DNA from: Scalesia atractyloides
Taxonomy: Eukaryota; Streptophyta; Magnoliopsida; Asterales; Asteraceae
Reading direction: 5' to 3'
Length of the DNA: 64,000 nucleotides
Assembly (NCBI GenBank): GCA_947069175.1
Contig: CAMTDV010000023.1
Location: 90,208,240-90,272,239, forward strand
Shown: piece by piece, positions 46,868-59,368 of the stretch
How the letters are laid out: every line of letters begins with the position of its first letter
Position numbering within the stretch: the first letter of the stretch is position 1
Notes under the pieces: generated by a model
The model's input: the letters and a program-made list of their open reading frames with translations, nothing else
Told to the model about the DNA's origin: nothing
The model's database searches: none
Program-made: the position numbers and the translations under genes

Positions 46868-46941
46868 GAATCGAACCTAGAACTTATTAGTCCAAAATCT
46901 TATTTCACCCCAAAGTGTCACTAGGCTATAAAACAATTTAC
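46868..46941 (-). mobile_element. SINE, 5' part with box A, split by the retrotransposon
   Basis: Promoter half of the SINE described at 34890. On the minus strand TAGCCTAGTGAC (box A) is followed by 'ggactaataagttctaGGTTCGATTC', where box B is cut by the LTR element. TCTTATATG at 46942-46950 repeats 34881-34889. Confidence 0.78.
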
Positions 46942-46950
46942 TCTTATATG

Positions 46951-48430
46951 ATTTATGGTATTAATTAGATCAAGATAAGAGTTGATGACATGACTTATGC
47001 TTATAGAGTACGTTAAGAACATTTAGTATTTATTTATATTAGATTGCTACTATTTGCATCAATTTTTTTTCTAAAACGGCATCAAATCATGATGTGGTTT
47101 TAGTTAATATATAATTCTGTTTTCTTATAATTCTTATAATAATTTGATATGTGTTTTTCTCTAAAACGAATATGTCGGTGCAATGTTTTTTATATAAATT
47201 TCTGTATAAATTTAAAAGAAACGGAGTCGTATCAAATATATAGACCGACAAAAATTTATATTAGATATGACTTCGTGTTTTTTAGAAATTTTACCCGAAA
47301 ATAGATAAAAACAAACAAATTGCAATGTAATTATGAATTTTAATAATTTATTATATTAAAAGTTATAAAAGAAGAAAAAGGAATTATAGTAACTAAAGAG
47401 GAACATCACTTGGTGTTACAAGTAAAGGCTTCGATGTAAATAGTAACCCTTCTATTTAAAATCGTCTCTCGATATAAATAGATTAACAACTTCTATTTGA
47501 AATCGTCTATTTATATACTTATTATTAATTGAACAATAAAATATTATGTTTGAACAAAGTTATGACTAGAACTTTGATCCATTAAGCATATGACAAATAA
47601 TGATAATTTAAATAAATAAGATAACGGAAAACAAAAGAAAACAATGATAATCTAGTATTTTTTATATACCTAGTGGAATAATTTTGTGTTGTGTGATGGG
47701 AACTCGATTGATAATGGTTGAGAAAATCTCAGATGAAAGGTTATAATAAATCTAAAAAGATGTCGATGCATGTTTAAAATGATTGTAACTATAAAAACAA
47801 ATATTGTTTTAATAGCACTGATGATTCTGATGCTTATAACATATATTAGAAAACCTATATTGTTAATCAAGAAAAGGAGCTAAAAATATACTAACAAAAA
47901 TGACGGTTAATCTAAATTATACTATTCGTGATTAAATAAATTTCATTCCATTTATGAAACTAAATAGTAATGTAGCCTATTAGACCTTTGATTTTAAAAC
48001 AAAAAGATTCGGGTTCTTGTAATTGTATCTTTGCATTTCGCAAAATAAAAAAAAAACTAACAAAAACACTCAAAAACGTTGGTGGAAGGCTAGAACCCAA
48101 TGTTTTAAAATCCAGTTTTTTACCGTATCGGTTTTGACTTAAAAACAATTTAACCGGATGTATTGCGCGGTTCAATCGGATGTACCAGGACGATTTAACC
48201 AGTTCTATCGAACAGTTCAACCGATACAACCGGCCAATTTGAATCGATTTTTAAAATATTGCTAGAACTTGTGTGCAAAAGCGAAGAAAGAAACAAAACA
48301 AACCAATGGAGCACTAGCACCTTATCATTCAATGTAAGTTCATATATCTATAATTAAATAAAAAATGACAGTGTGAAGAAGCACCAGTTGAACCTAGGGA
48401 TATATAAGTTACAACCAAGGTATTTCTGTT
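46951..48430. other. AT-rich non-coding, no gene seen
   Basis: Only chance frames. About 48105-48260 has repeated 'aaccggttc' / 'tcaaccgatacaaccgg' phrases between 'ttttaaaatcc' and 'gatttttaaaata', like a small decayed inverted element. Confidence 0.45.
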
Positions 48431-49174
48431 AAATGAGGCTATCCTTTCACTTCACTCTTTGGGGTGAACTCACTAAAGCTGATCTGCAAAACTAGCAGTG
48501 CCATTAGTCTCGTCACGGGGAAAAGAGTGGTTTTCTCCGTGACCACACTCCGGCATGAGAATAATTATTTGAGGTTGCAAGTAAGGTAGTAAGTAAGTCT
48601 TATGTGATTGGGTGTGTGAACGTGTTTTACCTGGAAGATCCAATACTTATTTATAGCTGAAAAGATGTGTTAAGGAGATGGGCTGGTGGGCCTTGGGCTC
48701 GGCCCATACAGCCAGGGACGTCCGATTTGTCCCTCTGCGTCAGACATTAAATGTTCCTTTGTCAGGAGGTGTGTTTTGTGGGATGTTGAGTGGTGCCACG
48801 TGTAAGGGCAGCCGTCTCTGGTATCAGACCTGCTGCCAGCCGAAAGTGGAGAAGGTGGAACAGTCACTGCAGAGATATGGTTGGTGTGCAGTCTGACGTC
48901 TGCTTTATTGCTCATGCGACACTGTCACACGCAACTTGCCGAGCAACCCTTGGGCACAGTTCTGCCACTATAACCCTTGAGTATGGTCAACACATCTTAG
49001 TGCTTACCCTTCTGCGAGGTTGTCAGTGTTTTTCCCGCCAGCCAGGGTGTCAGGGGTATATCCTTTTGTCCCAAGACTTGAGGTGCTTCTCATGTGTGTC
49101 TTGTCCTTGCAAGGTTTTAGGATTTATGGCTCAGATGAATGTTGTTCCCTGCAGGGTCTAGTAGCCTGCGTGCA
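48431..49174. other. GC-richer non-coding, possibly LTR-derived
   Basis: Base composition differs from its AT-rich surroundings (for example 48670-49170). A 123-codon plus frame at 48790-49161 is Cys- and Arg-rich and matches no family I know; I do not call it a gene. Possibly part of an old LTR or other element whose ends I cannot place. Confidence 0.35.
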
Positions 49175-49404
49175 TGAGTCTAACTTGCCGTTGTGCCAAG
49201 TACACAGCGCTCGTTGTGTGAATTGTATTGTATTGCTCTAATTCAACTTTGCGCTGAGTGCACAAGGTTCATTGTGTGACCTATTGGTGTTGGTCTAATT
49301 CACCGTTGCGCTAAGTGCGCAAGGCTCATTGTATGACCTATTGGTGTTGTTCTAATTCACGTTGCACTGAGTGCGCAAGGCTCATTGTATGACCTTTTGG
49401 TACC
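49175..49404. repeat. Minisatellite, ~57-60 bp units, four copies
   Basis: Units start near 49177, 49237, 49293 and 49350 and contain 'tctaattca', 'gttgcgctgagtgc', 'caaggctcattgt' and 'gacctattggtgttg'. The first unit is the most diverged. Confidence 0.8.
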
Positions 49405-49900
49405 AAGGAAGGCGTACCATTGCATGTTGCATGCGAGGTTATCCTTGTGAAAAGTAGTTAAGGGTATGATTCGTTGCAGGCAAGGTTTTTGGGACCATAC
49501 CCCTCACAGTGGAAAAAAAGTAAGGAAGTGAGTAGATGTTAGATGGCAACCACTCATAGGTAGCACCAACGAGGTCTGCCAATCAAAGACGGTCATCATA
49601 GACCAAGCTTGTGATTGTTAGTAAATAGAATGAGTTCGTTCTCTTTTGGTTTGTAATGAAACGAATTATTTTATTACTAAATAGTCTAATGGTTATAGGA
49701 TAGTAATGAATCGGGTATAGCTAATTTCAGTCCTTTACCCTATTGTAAAATCTTGTCTCATATCCGGTTCATTACTCGCCCTATTTGTCGGTAGTTAGCT
49801 GTCGGGTATTAGGTATACTGATACGTGGTTGAAAACCCAGTACTTATTCGTGGCTAAGTTGCAATTTTATGTGAATTTAGATTTCGAATGATCTACTTTG
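49405..49900. other. Non-coding, no gene seen
   Basis: No gene and no element ends recognised. Confidence 0.4.
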
Positions 49901-51240
49901 ACATGGTTTGCGTTTTTTGTAGGTTTAGCAAAGTTTAAGGAACATTACGGGAGCCCTACAGACCTCGGATTGAAGATAGGAAGCAACGAATGCGAAAAAC
50001 GATGTCAAATAGTATTTTGAAGCTGGATGGCGTCGGCTACAGGGGATACTCGTGTCGACGAGCCTTGATTTGCGTCTGGATGGCGTTAACAGCGGAAATG
50101 CGCGTCGCGGAGCTGGGTGGCGTCGGGTACGCCATAACCCGACGTCGCCGACGCCATAACCCAAAAAAATCACAATTTCAAAAACGTTGACCGGGTTTTG
50201 GAATTGGTTTTATATGAGGATCACATGAAAAGAGGGGAGACACTTTTTTTAATCATACTCTCCCTCCATCAAACCCAACATCGATCCCCCATCCATTATT
50301 ATCACTCTTGCTTGATTTTGAATGACAGGAATCATCTCTAATCCTCAATCATCATCCATTCCTCAATCTTATCCAATCCATCACATTCGTCATCACCAAT
50401 CATTATCTTCACCATCACACAATCCAAACCCTAACCCTAATCTTTCATCACTCAAATTAAGATCAATGTACCATGTCAAGTTCTTCGTTCTCATCATCCG
50501 GTGATCAAGCTTCGCATACCATGAGTGGCTAATCTCCTAGGGTTTCACCCCAGTGTAGATTTTTTAAGATTCTAGGGTTCTCACATTTGTTTGATATTTG
50601 ATTTGTGACTAGTTGTGTTAAACGTTTGAAATTATCGCAATTGTCTTGCATTTGTATTAAGTTCATAAATTGTCGAGTGAATTGTTAAATTTGACTTTTT
50701 GAAATGAGTATGTGCAATTATGCTTTGTTTTAGGTTAGAGTTTACTTGTTATTGGTGACGAAGTGCATTTTTGTTTGTTGTCTATGACGTTGGTAGCTTT
50801 CGCCACCTAAGCCACATGACACTAAACTCGTTAATAATCAAGTACAACTAAATAAAGGATAAAAACGTGTAGGAACCATAGGTCTTATGGTTTATCAAAC
50901 CGGGTGTGAACCTTGTCCAATCTTATAAGTTTTAGTCAAGAAATCCAATTTGCAATAGTTTAAGTGAATCGTTTTCATAGTTATTAGTAAACTTGTCGGT
51001 CCAATCTGACATCTCTTTGAAACCAACCAAACAAATAATAATCATACAATAACAAGCTTCATAAGTTTTTCCAAATTAATAATCACTTAAATCCTAACAC
51101 ATACCACAGACTCAACGTGGTTCGACACCCTGACTACTACTCACTATATGTTTGAGGTAATTAGGACATATAAATATTATCTTTAACCGGGGCGTGACAC
51201 TCGAATGAAATTTTAGCGTTGTTGCCGGGGAATTCATGCG
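49901..51240 (+). mobile_element. LTR-retrotransposon relic with tRNA-Asp-type primer site
   Basis: At 51213-51232 TTAGCGTTGTTGCCGGGGAA is close to TGGCGCCGTTGCCGGGGA, the primer site complementary to tRNA-Asp used by Tat/Athila-group Ty3/gypsy elements. It follows GGGGCGTGACA, a plausible LTR 3' end. GC-rich motifs (GGCGTCG, CGACGCC) near 50030-50160 recall those in the solo LTR at 9054-12261. No gag or pol follows, so this is a truncated relic; its left end is uncertain. A short AACCCTAACCCTAATC near 50427-50442 is telomere-like but only about two repeats. Confidence 0.45.
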
Positions 51241-51750
51241 CTTTGTGTCAAGATTTTGTTTGATTATTTGTTTAAATGCTTTCTTTATCTTTTCTATATT
51301 CGCTTTCTTTGTTACGCGGGTGTGTTAATTGTGTAGATTACAGGTAGTGCATGCGTACGAGGACGTCTAGAAGAACCTCACCGTTAGCGTGTAAACCGTA
51401 GATTGAGCGGTTAGTAAGGAGAATAATGTAACTCAAAAGAGTATACTAATTTATGCATTTTAGTATGTTATGGTAGGTGTTTATATTAACCTTTACGTTA
51501 ATATTCGCAAAATACGCAATTTAAATACAATTAATATTCGACCAGGAACTAAAGTGGATAACGGGTTTTAAATCATAAGGACCCAAAGAAAAGGGACAAT
51601 GGGCATTCTGTTAGCTCATTTTTTTATTGAGAGCCGGTCTTAATCAAATTCCTACAAAGAGGTGCTAGTAAAAAGGAATATGGTGGTTCAATCTTCGGAT
51701 TATGGGAACTGGGGAATTATAATTCATAGGCTAGGGTCGTTCAAACCGTT
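51241..51750. other. Non-coding, no gene seen
   Basis: Possibly the start of the internal region of the relic to its left, but without recognisable coding. Confidence 0.35.
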
Positions 51751-51751
51751 C

Positions 51752-53202
51752 GTCATTCACTTGGAAAATGTTTGTTTGATTTAAGGCTCGGTTGTAAACG
51801 AGTCGCTTTGCTCGGTTCGGTTTGTAAACAAGCCAAGCATGAGCAAAGGTCCGCTCGGCTCGGTTCAGCTCAAATTGTTATTTTTAATTAGTATATATAT
51901 ATATATACATACATAGGATGAGGATAATTACAGAACACTAATTATATATAAACACGTATATACACAAATATAAATTATACATATATACACACACATACAC
52001 ATATACATGAATATAAATTAATTTAAAATCATATATACGACTCTATTAGATTTTGGTCCACTATATACAAATTTACAACTATGTCTATAAACGAACCGAA
52101 TGTTTATGAACTGTTCGTGAATCTGTTCAACAGGAAGTTCGTTTATTTAATAAAGAACAAACATGAACACACATTTTGTACGTTCATTTATGTTCGTGAA
52201 CATTCGTTTATGTCCGTTCATTTATGTTCGTTTATTTACATTTATTTATGTCCGTCCGTCTATGTTTGTTCAATCCATTTATGTACGTTTCAATTTAAAA
52301 ACATAAATAGTTATATTTATATAAATATTAAACAGAAATATTACATTGTAACTACTTATATAAATATAACTAATTGGTAATTGAGATTTTAATAATAAAA
52401 ATGGGTTTTCGAATGGATTTTATCGTAATCACTAATTTATATGAAAATTTACTTTATGCTCATTTATGTCTGGTAAATTATGTTCATTTATGTTTTTTAA
52501 TTATCTTCGTTTGTGTTGTTTATTGTTCGTTAAATTATGTTCGTTTAAGTTTATTGTTTCATGTTCATTTATATTCGTGAACTGTTCGTTTAGGTTTTAA
52601 ACGAACGAATATGAACATACCCATATTCTTAATAAAAGCATGAACAAAAAAATGTATTCGGTTTATTGTTCACTTTAGTTAAAGTTAAATGAATGAACAC
52701 TAACATGCCTTTGTTCGTGTTCGCTCAGTTCGTTTATAGGCCGTTTACAACTATATCTATACTTAGTAACTCAATCACGTCAATAAAAAATTAACACAAA
52801 ATCTAAAAGTTAAACCCCAAACCGCTAAATGACAGTCTGCTCATCGCCTTAATGTCTCATGTTGTTACCTTAAGTCGATCGTCTCCTACTCTCAACGTCA
52901 TTGCTCGTGCAATATAATCATCGCCTCATCAGCCACAACATTGTTATTCATAAAAAAATATCATGCCATAAATATGCCAGTGAGACCCAACATTGTTACT
53001 ATCTCTCTCCGCAAATTTAAGTCGGGTGACACAGTCGTCAAAATCGCTGAAAGTTCGCTTAACACTCACTCGGAATATTCATTGCTCGGAAAATGCCCGT
53101 TTGATTTGAGGACTCGGTTTTAAATAAGCCGCTGTACTCGGTTCAGTTTGTAAATGAATCAACCACGAGCAAAGATCCGCTCGAATCGGCTCGGCTCGTG
53201 AA
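51752..53202. repeat. Direct repeats flanking a TTCGTTTATG-rich array
   Basis: About 51752-51871 and 53080-53202 are diverged direct repeats sharing 'ggaaaatg', 'gtttgattt.aggctcggtt', 'actcggttcagtttgtaaa' and 'gagcaaagatccgctcg'. Between them, about 52095-52720 is built of degenerate short units around GTTCGTTTATGTTCGTGAAC, some palindromic. Open frames in this part follow the repeat and are not genes. The pair may be small LTR-like ends or two insertions of one dispersed repeat. Confidence 0.6.
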
Positions 53203-53870
53203 TAGCCCTACCGCTGCCGGCTCACAAAAGAAACATAGATCATAAAAGCATTCTCATCCCATCTATCATCCTCTTCCCCGATCTTTAAATTTAAAAAATA
53301 AAATAGATTAGAAAGTCACTACCCTATTTCTCTACCCCAACCACAAATTATAAAAAGATGATACACTTACATGACAAAAAAAAATTCATTAAAAAATATA
53401 AACTTTATGCAACATAATACCGTATCCAAGTCTAAACTCTTACATGACAAACAATTATCAATACTCTAAAATGCTAAACTTTATGCCAATAACTATTAAA
53501 AAATCTATTTGCCAAGAAAATTACCTTTTCAATTAAATATATACATGAATAACATGATAACAATATAATATATATAAACATATATTATTTTTTAGATTAA
53601 AATGGTAAGATTGACATTAGATCTCTCTTTCTCTCTCTCTTAATTAAAATCACTTAATTTTCTCATCAATTAATTCTCTCTCTCTCACACACATTTTTAA
53701 TTACTTATCCATTATTTTAAACTTGTGTAGAATCAGTTGCAAATAACGTATATGAAACTACTAACTGAACTAGGTACTGGACACCAACTGTCCCTCCCGG
53801 ATTCAAACCGTATATGAAACTCCTAACGGAACTAGGTCGTGGACTACAAAATACACATATGTATCAAAAG
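53203..53870. other. AT-rich non-coding, no gene seen
   Basis: No gene. Contains CT microsatellites near 53625-53640 and 53675-53687 and a diverged ~55-bp direct repeat 'cgtatatgaaact.ctaac.gaactagg' near 53747 and 53808. Confidence 0.4.
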
Positions 53871-53871
53871 T

Positions 53872-54092
53872 CTGTACACATCTGTATAAACTAACAACTG
53901 TGTATCTTGTATAACTAATAGTTAGCGAGACTATACACATGTGTATAAACTAACAGCGGTGTATCTTGTATAAATTGATAGTTAACGAGACTGAACACAT
54001 GTGTATAAACTAACATCTGTGTATCTTGTATAAACTGATACTATCGAGACTGTACACATGTGTATACACTAACAATTGTGTATCTTGTATAT
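53872..54092. repeat. Minisatellite, ~58-bp units, about four copies
   Basis: Units share 'tgtacacatgtgtataaact', 'aacaactgtgtatcttgtat' and 'gatagttaacgagac'. ACACATGTGT is a perfect palindrome within each unit. Confidence 0.88.
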
Positions 54093-54944
54093 ACGAAAAC
54101 TAGAAGACTTTAGGAATTTTGATTATATTGTTTAATAAATGCAATTTACAAAAACGCAAATACCCTTCTATCAATTAATTTAAAGGGGAGTTACAGTATT
54201 ATAATTATAATCTTGCTATTGTTTAAAAATCTCTAGATGATATAATCCAATGGCCCAGATTATTCACACAGTTCACTTTCAACCTAGTGTTCACTCTAGA
54301 ACCCTACCATATATATATATATACATATCATGAACACAAATAATAACAAATAGGACCATGGATCTAAAGCTAAAATTAAAATGCAAAAGGATAAATTAAC
54401 AAACCGAACCATGTATACACCTTAAATATAAACAATAACAACAAGATTAAAGCAAAGAGAACACAAAAACTCAATGTAAACACGAAATTGAAGTTTAAAC
54501 TAACTGTTTATGTGAAGAAGATGGATGATTGAAGAGTGGAGGGTTGCTGAATGGTAGCGTTTATAGTGGAAATCGTTGGACGATGAAAAGAAAATGAATG
54601 GAAACCTTATCGTCAAATTATAGAAATCTGCAAAATAAATTAATTTATTTCAAAGTCCATCCCCATAGTCCAATACAATTACTGTCCACATTTACTTAAA
54701 ATTTTCGTTTTAGATATAAACCCTTAACTATATATATAGGCAGAATCTACCCTAAATTCTATATGATAAAACTAAACGTGTCAACCGTAAACTGATAGGT
54801 TTGACCCGAACCTGATCTGTTTATCTAAACGGTTTCGCGGTTCCGATCTAAAACTGACCCGAACTAATTTAGGGTAAACCCAAACCCAGAAATTTCGTGT
54901 TTGGTTCGTGTCGGGTTTTCGTGTCGTGTCGAAAATTCACATCC
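54093..54944. other. Non-coding, no gene seen
   Basis: About 54770-54945 has repeated GACCCGAAC / GTGTCGGG phrases typical of a decayed dispersed repeat. No gene. Confidence 0.4.
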
Positions 54945-55645
54945 CTACCTTGAACCACTAAAATTGCACCGGTTATCCTTTATGTTTGCACATGATAACA
55001 AGCGTTGTCTTTAAGGTCAAACTCAGTTAAGTTTCTTGTTAAATCCCCTCACATGAATATTACGTGAGGGTATTATTGTCTTTTTACCCATTTTCTTAAA
55101 AATTATCTTACTAAATTAAAAACAGAAAAAAAAATTAAAACACCTAACCTACTCTCTCTTTACACTCCATTTCTCTCTAATCTTCTCACAAACCCAGAAC
55201 ACCACCGCCGCCACCTCTCCACCATAGAATTTGGCCTTAACCTCTCACCAATTATTTTTGTTTGTGTCAAGTTATTATATCTTCAAATTCTCTGAACATA
55301 TTAAGGAGTCTTGTTCATTTAATCTTTAAATGGGTTCTCTACAAATGGAGAATTGAACTATTGATCTTGTTGACTGTGGTGTGTGAAAATGGAGTTGAAA
55401 TTGAAGCAGTGAATAAAAGGGGGTAATAAAATTAAGTTTTGCATTTTTTTGTGAAGGACGAAATTGTCCTCACCTGCTTTTTACATGTCTGAACTAAACG
55501 TTAAAAGTTGTCTGGGTTATGGCACAAGAACACTGCGTGTTATCATGTGCAATTGTAAATGACAACAAGTGTAATTTTAATAGATAAAGGATACCGTCTG
55601 ATGAAACGCTGAAACATAAGGGATGAAAAGTACAATTTTCTCTTT
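54945..55645. mobile_element. Foldback element with leader-like insert
   Basis: The left arm (about 54955-55045: 'taaaattgcac', 'gcacatgataacaagcg') and the right arm (about 55500-55640) are inverted and similar: TTGCACATGATAACA on the left matches TGTTATCATGTGCAA on the right. The outer part of the right arm holds a second inverted copy. The middle has a CT-rich, 5'-UTR-like stretch (55150-55230, CACCACCGCCGCCACC) without a convincing coding frame, as if host sequence had been captured. Confidence 0.5.
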
Positions 55646-57080
55646 AGTTAAATTATAAGGTAGAAAATGGTGATAGAGATGTGAATTCTCTAACATGGAT
55701 ACCGGAATTAGTCGATAAAAACGTAACGTCAGAATTAATTGACGAGGATACCTTCTTGGAGTCTTGAATTACTGGAATCAGTGGTATCTTAAAAAAACTC
55801 AACAAATAATCCGAATCAGATTAACCGATAAAATCGATGAGGATGCCTTCTTGGAGTCTTGAATCGCTGAAAAAAAAACCTCAACAAGTATTAAAATAAA
55901 TCGATAACAAAGGGGAAAAATTGAAACCTGTTGTAAAGTTGTGTCGAACGGTCGGTGATGCAGTTTCGGATTGTCGGACAGCGTTGGTTGCGTTATGGTA
56001 TGACGGCTGTGCTAGGAATGAGTAGTAAGCAATTGAAGGTTTAGGGCCTGTTTGGAAACTTCTTAATGGTTAAGTGTTGAACCAATAATAGCCAGTATAA
56101 TGCTTAATCGTTCAGAGGCAAATGTTTGACCAATTCAAATTAGAGGTCTTAACCATTCAGACTCAGTATAACGTTTAATCATTCAGAGCAAATAGTGTAA
56201 ACCATTAAGTGATGAACCAGTAAAAGGTCTAATCATTAAGGAACCCCATTAATAACTAAACAAACAACCTCGAATTTAGACGTTTAATTAATCAGGTTAA
56301 TGTTATAATTTATGGGTTGGATTTAATATTAATCATGAGTTTATTGGGTCATTACCCTACTCACAATTAAAACAAATATATTAAAGCTTATTCAAATTAT
56401 ATAGATATCCAAAATTTCGGGTTTTTGAAATTTTGGTATCCGAATCAAATCCGAATTTCTGATTATGTAATTTAAATTCGGATAGATTCCGATTATGTAA
56501 TTTGAATTCGGATAGATTCGAACCAAATATCTGACTAAGAATTAAGTTTTTTTTATAGATTTCAGTTATTTTGAACACACCTACTTTTAGTGTGTGTATA
56601 TAAAATATAAAATAAAATATATATATCGTTTCTCCAATATTTTATTCATAAACATTGATAAGTTCTCGTTTTATCCAGTATATACCCCATCGTAACATAT
56701 TTTATTTGTTCACACCTTCCGGGTCAAATAGGTCACCTAAAATTAAAAAAAAATTAAATTTATCAGAAAAAAATAGCGACGTGTTAATTTGTGGATTAGT
56801 TTGCAAAGTGCCAACGTTATCTTCAACAAATATCTACTCCGTAACACAACACATCCAACAACGACGACGACGACGACGTATAACGTCCAATTGAAAAGAT
56901 ATTTTGTCATTTCCAGTTCAAACTGTTGCCGTTAGTAAAAAAATGAAAATAATTTATACTACAAAATACATTATTTGAAATGACACGTTTCGTTTTTCTC
57001 TTTAATCGTTTAAATAAAAGAATATGGGATATTATTTAATATTGTTATTGTTCAAGGGTGATGGGTGATGAGACGAAGGG
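55646..57080. other. Non-coding, small repeats only
   Basis: No gene. Diverged ~100-bp direct repeat near 55690-55795 and 55800-55895 ('gacgaggataccttcttggagtcttgaat'). A 36-bp tandem duplication 'gattatgtaattt.aattcggatagattc' at about 56460-56521. An (ACG)n microsatellite at about 56858-56879. Confidence 0.6.
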
Positions 57081-57343
57081 CAGTGTTGTAAAATTTGTTA
57101 GGCGTCAGTAAACCGATGGAGTACTGATTAGCGATTAATTGCCGATTAGTTTGACCGTTAAATTGTCATTTACAGGTCTTGACCGGAATCGATAGACTGA
57201 CGCCGATTTTTGGCCGATTAGGATCGTTTGACTACTGCTGACCGCCTAGCGATTAATTGGCCGATTAGTTGAAATTTACTCGAGGAACCTTTGACTAGAG
57301 ATTAATCAACAATTAATCGGAGGTTAGACGCGATTTTTACAAC
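57081..57343. mobile_element. Short foldback element, hAT-like ends possible
   Basis: CAGTGTTGTAAAATTTG...AGGCGTC at the left stands against GACGCGATTTTTACAACC at the right. Between are repeated CGATTAATTGG / CCGATTAGT phrases. No target duplication found. Confidence 0.45.
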
Positions 57344-57663
57344 CATACCAAAAAGTAATACGTGTGCAAAAATATTTTCATTTATTAATATAGAAAAAGG
57401 AAAATTTAGATTTATTAAATGACCATGGCATTTTTGTATTTGAAATTTTATTATCTTTAGCTTCTCTTCATTTTCATATTGTTCTTGATAAATATTTAAA
57501 ATGTACGAGCAATAAATTTTAGATATCTTTTATCATGTGTTAATGTTTTAATTCAAGGCATTATTGTAAACACTTTGGGAGGCTTAATCATAATTGGAAA
57601 CAACTTGGATTGTTCGTTAATCACGATCTTTTTATATATACAAATGGCAATGTAGCTTACGTG

Positions 57664-57822
57664 CTTTGGCGGATGTACCTTATTATAAGGGGTAGCCTCC
57701 GCTATTCCTTGACGCTCCGGCGCTAGTTTAAATTTTGAAAAAATTTGACGTTTTTTCGATTTCGTTATCATTTCTTTTAAAATGTTATCCCTATGAAAAT
57801 ATTCTAGATCTGCCACTGGTCA
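57664..57822. mobile_element. Diverged copy of the 154-bp hAT-type MITE
   Basis: Matches 20939-21092 through most of its length: 'ttggcggatgtacctta', 'aaggggtagcctccgcta', 'gacgctccggcg', 'gacgttttttcgatttcgtta', 'tctagatctgccactg'. Target duplication not preserved. Confidence 0.75.
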
Positions 57823-59318
57823 TTGTAGTTGCATTTTTCAATTTTGAAATGGATCAACAAATTACAAAACAACCGTTTTAACATCATGGTATAAGTACAA
57901 GTGAATCAAATGATGTGGGGCGATTGTTGCAGTTTTTTGTCACTAAAAGATTGCATAAAAAATATATACACAAAATTAAATATGTTAATCGTAACAAAAT
58001 AAAGATATTTTAAATGTACTTGCTTCTTAATCAAGAAAAACAACTACCAGTCTCTTTTTGTTTATGTTATGCCAAATGAAGTCAATTGTAACATTATACC
58101 ATATTCCATCCTCAAAATATTTGATAACAAAATCAAATATTTTGAGATATATTTAAAACAAATATTGAGAAACGCAAATAAAAAATTCAAAAAGAATCAT
58201 GTAAATAATAAGGAAAATGTTGAATGTTAGAATTGGTTTGAATTGCCTTTGAATCGTTTGACCTAATTTTTTATCGTACCAATGGGATACAAAAAATATT
58301 AGTTATTTAATAAGTAAGCTGAAATAGGTTTGAATATGAAAATCAATTAATTGTACTTATTTTTATTAGTAATTATTAATAAATAAAAGAAACGATGTTA
58401 AAAATTTTGAAAAAGAATTTACAATTCTAGTAGCCTCAGAGCATCCACAATACGGAGATTGTGGATGCCATTCGAATTTCAGAACAAAGAAGCGGACGAG
58501 AGGTGGCGATAGAGGTGGTGACAGCGTGGACTGGACCGGTGGAAAGGGAGTTCGGTCGAGAGGGTGGGTCCCGCATGTGGCTTTCGTATTATATAATAAA
58601 AGTTTGTTTAAATAGAAAAACGTAAATGTATAAATTTCAATAAAATAAACCAAAATACGAATTGAATTTATAGCTAGTAAAACTAGCCATTGAAAAAATA
58701 GTCGTTTAAAAAACTAGTCGTTGCAAAAATAGTGATTTGAAAAAGTGTCATTGTGAGAATTAAATATTCTTTTACTATTTATTTGAATTTATTATTAAAT
58801 AAAAATACTAGATAATGAAATAAAAAAATAATATAAAAAAAATAATATTTAAATTATATTGTTATTAATTTTATTTTTTATGTTCTTTGTATTTTAATTA
58901 AAAAATTAATAATATCATTAAGAAAATAAATTAAAAATAGATTATATAGATTATAAATAATCTAAATAAATGAAAAGTAGGTGCTGAGATAAATAATGAG
59001 CTGGCGGTTTGTAATGGTTTAGTGTTATGAAAAAAAGTGTCGTTTGAAATGGTGACGATTTGAAATAATTTGACATGCTAATAAAGCTAGCTTGGACTTT
59101 GTACCACAAATAGCGTTATGAAAGCTTTTAGAAACTTGCCATGTGAAGAAAAGTATTTTGTTTTATTATAACGTATAGATAGATAGGATAACTTGGAATG
59201 TTCCTAACTTTAATTTCATGCGTAAACAATAACAATGGTGTTTTGCTTTGATTAGGTATTAGATTTTTGCTAGTTTCAGCGGTTTATAACAGATGTATTA
59301 TTCCTTTATGTTAAAAGT

Positions 59319-59323
<5 letters not shown>
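57823..59323. other. AT-rich non-coding with a short hairpin
   Basis: No gene. GCATCCACAAT...ATTGTGGATGC (58443-58468) is a perfect 11-bp hairpin. Short repeats 'aaaactag(c/t)c.(a)ttg(a/c)aaaaatagt' at about 58677-58755. Confidence 0.5.

Positions 59324-59364
<41 letters not shown>
59324..59364. repeat. (TA)n microsatellite
   Basis: About 20 TA repeats in a row. Confidence 0.9.

Positions 59365-59368
<4 letters not shown>

Noticed and set aside
48790..49161. 123-codon plus-strand frame, Cys/Arg-rich
   Set aside because: No recognisable motif, two other overlapping frames are open, and the region looks repeat-derived.
50427..50442. Telomere-like AACCCTAACCCTAATC
   Set aside because: Only about two repeats, expected by chance in promoter-like plant DNA; not evidence of an interstitial telomere.
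52081..52580. Two frames of 99 and 68 codons
   Set aside because: They read through the TTCGTTTATG repeat array (repeated F/V-H-L-C patterns), not a protein.
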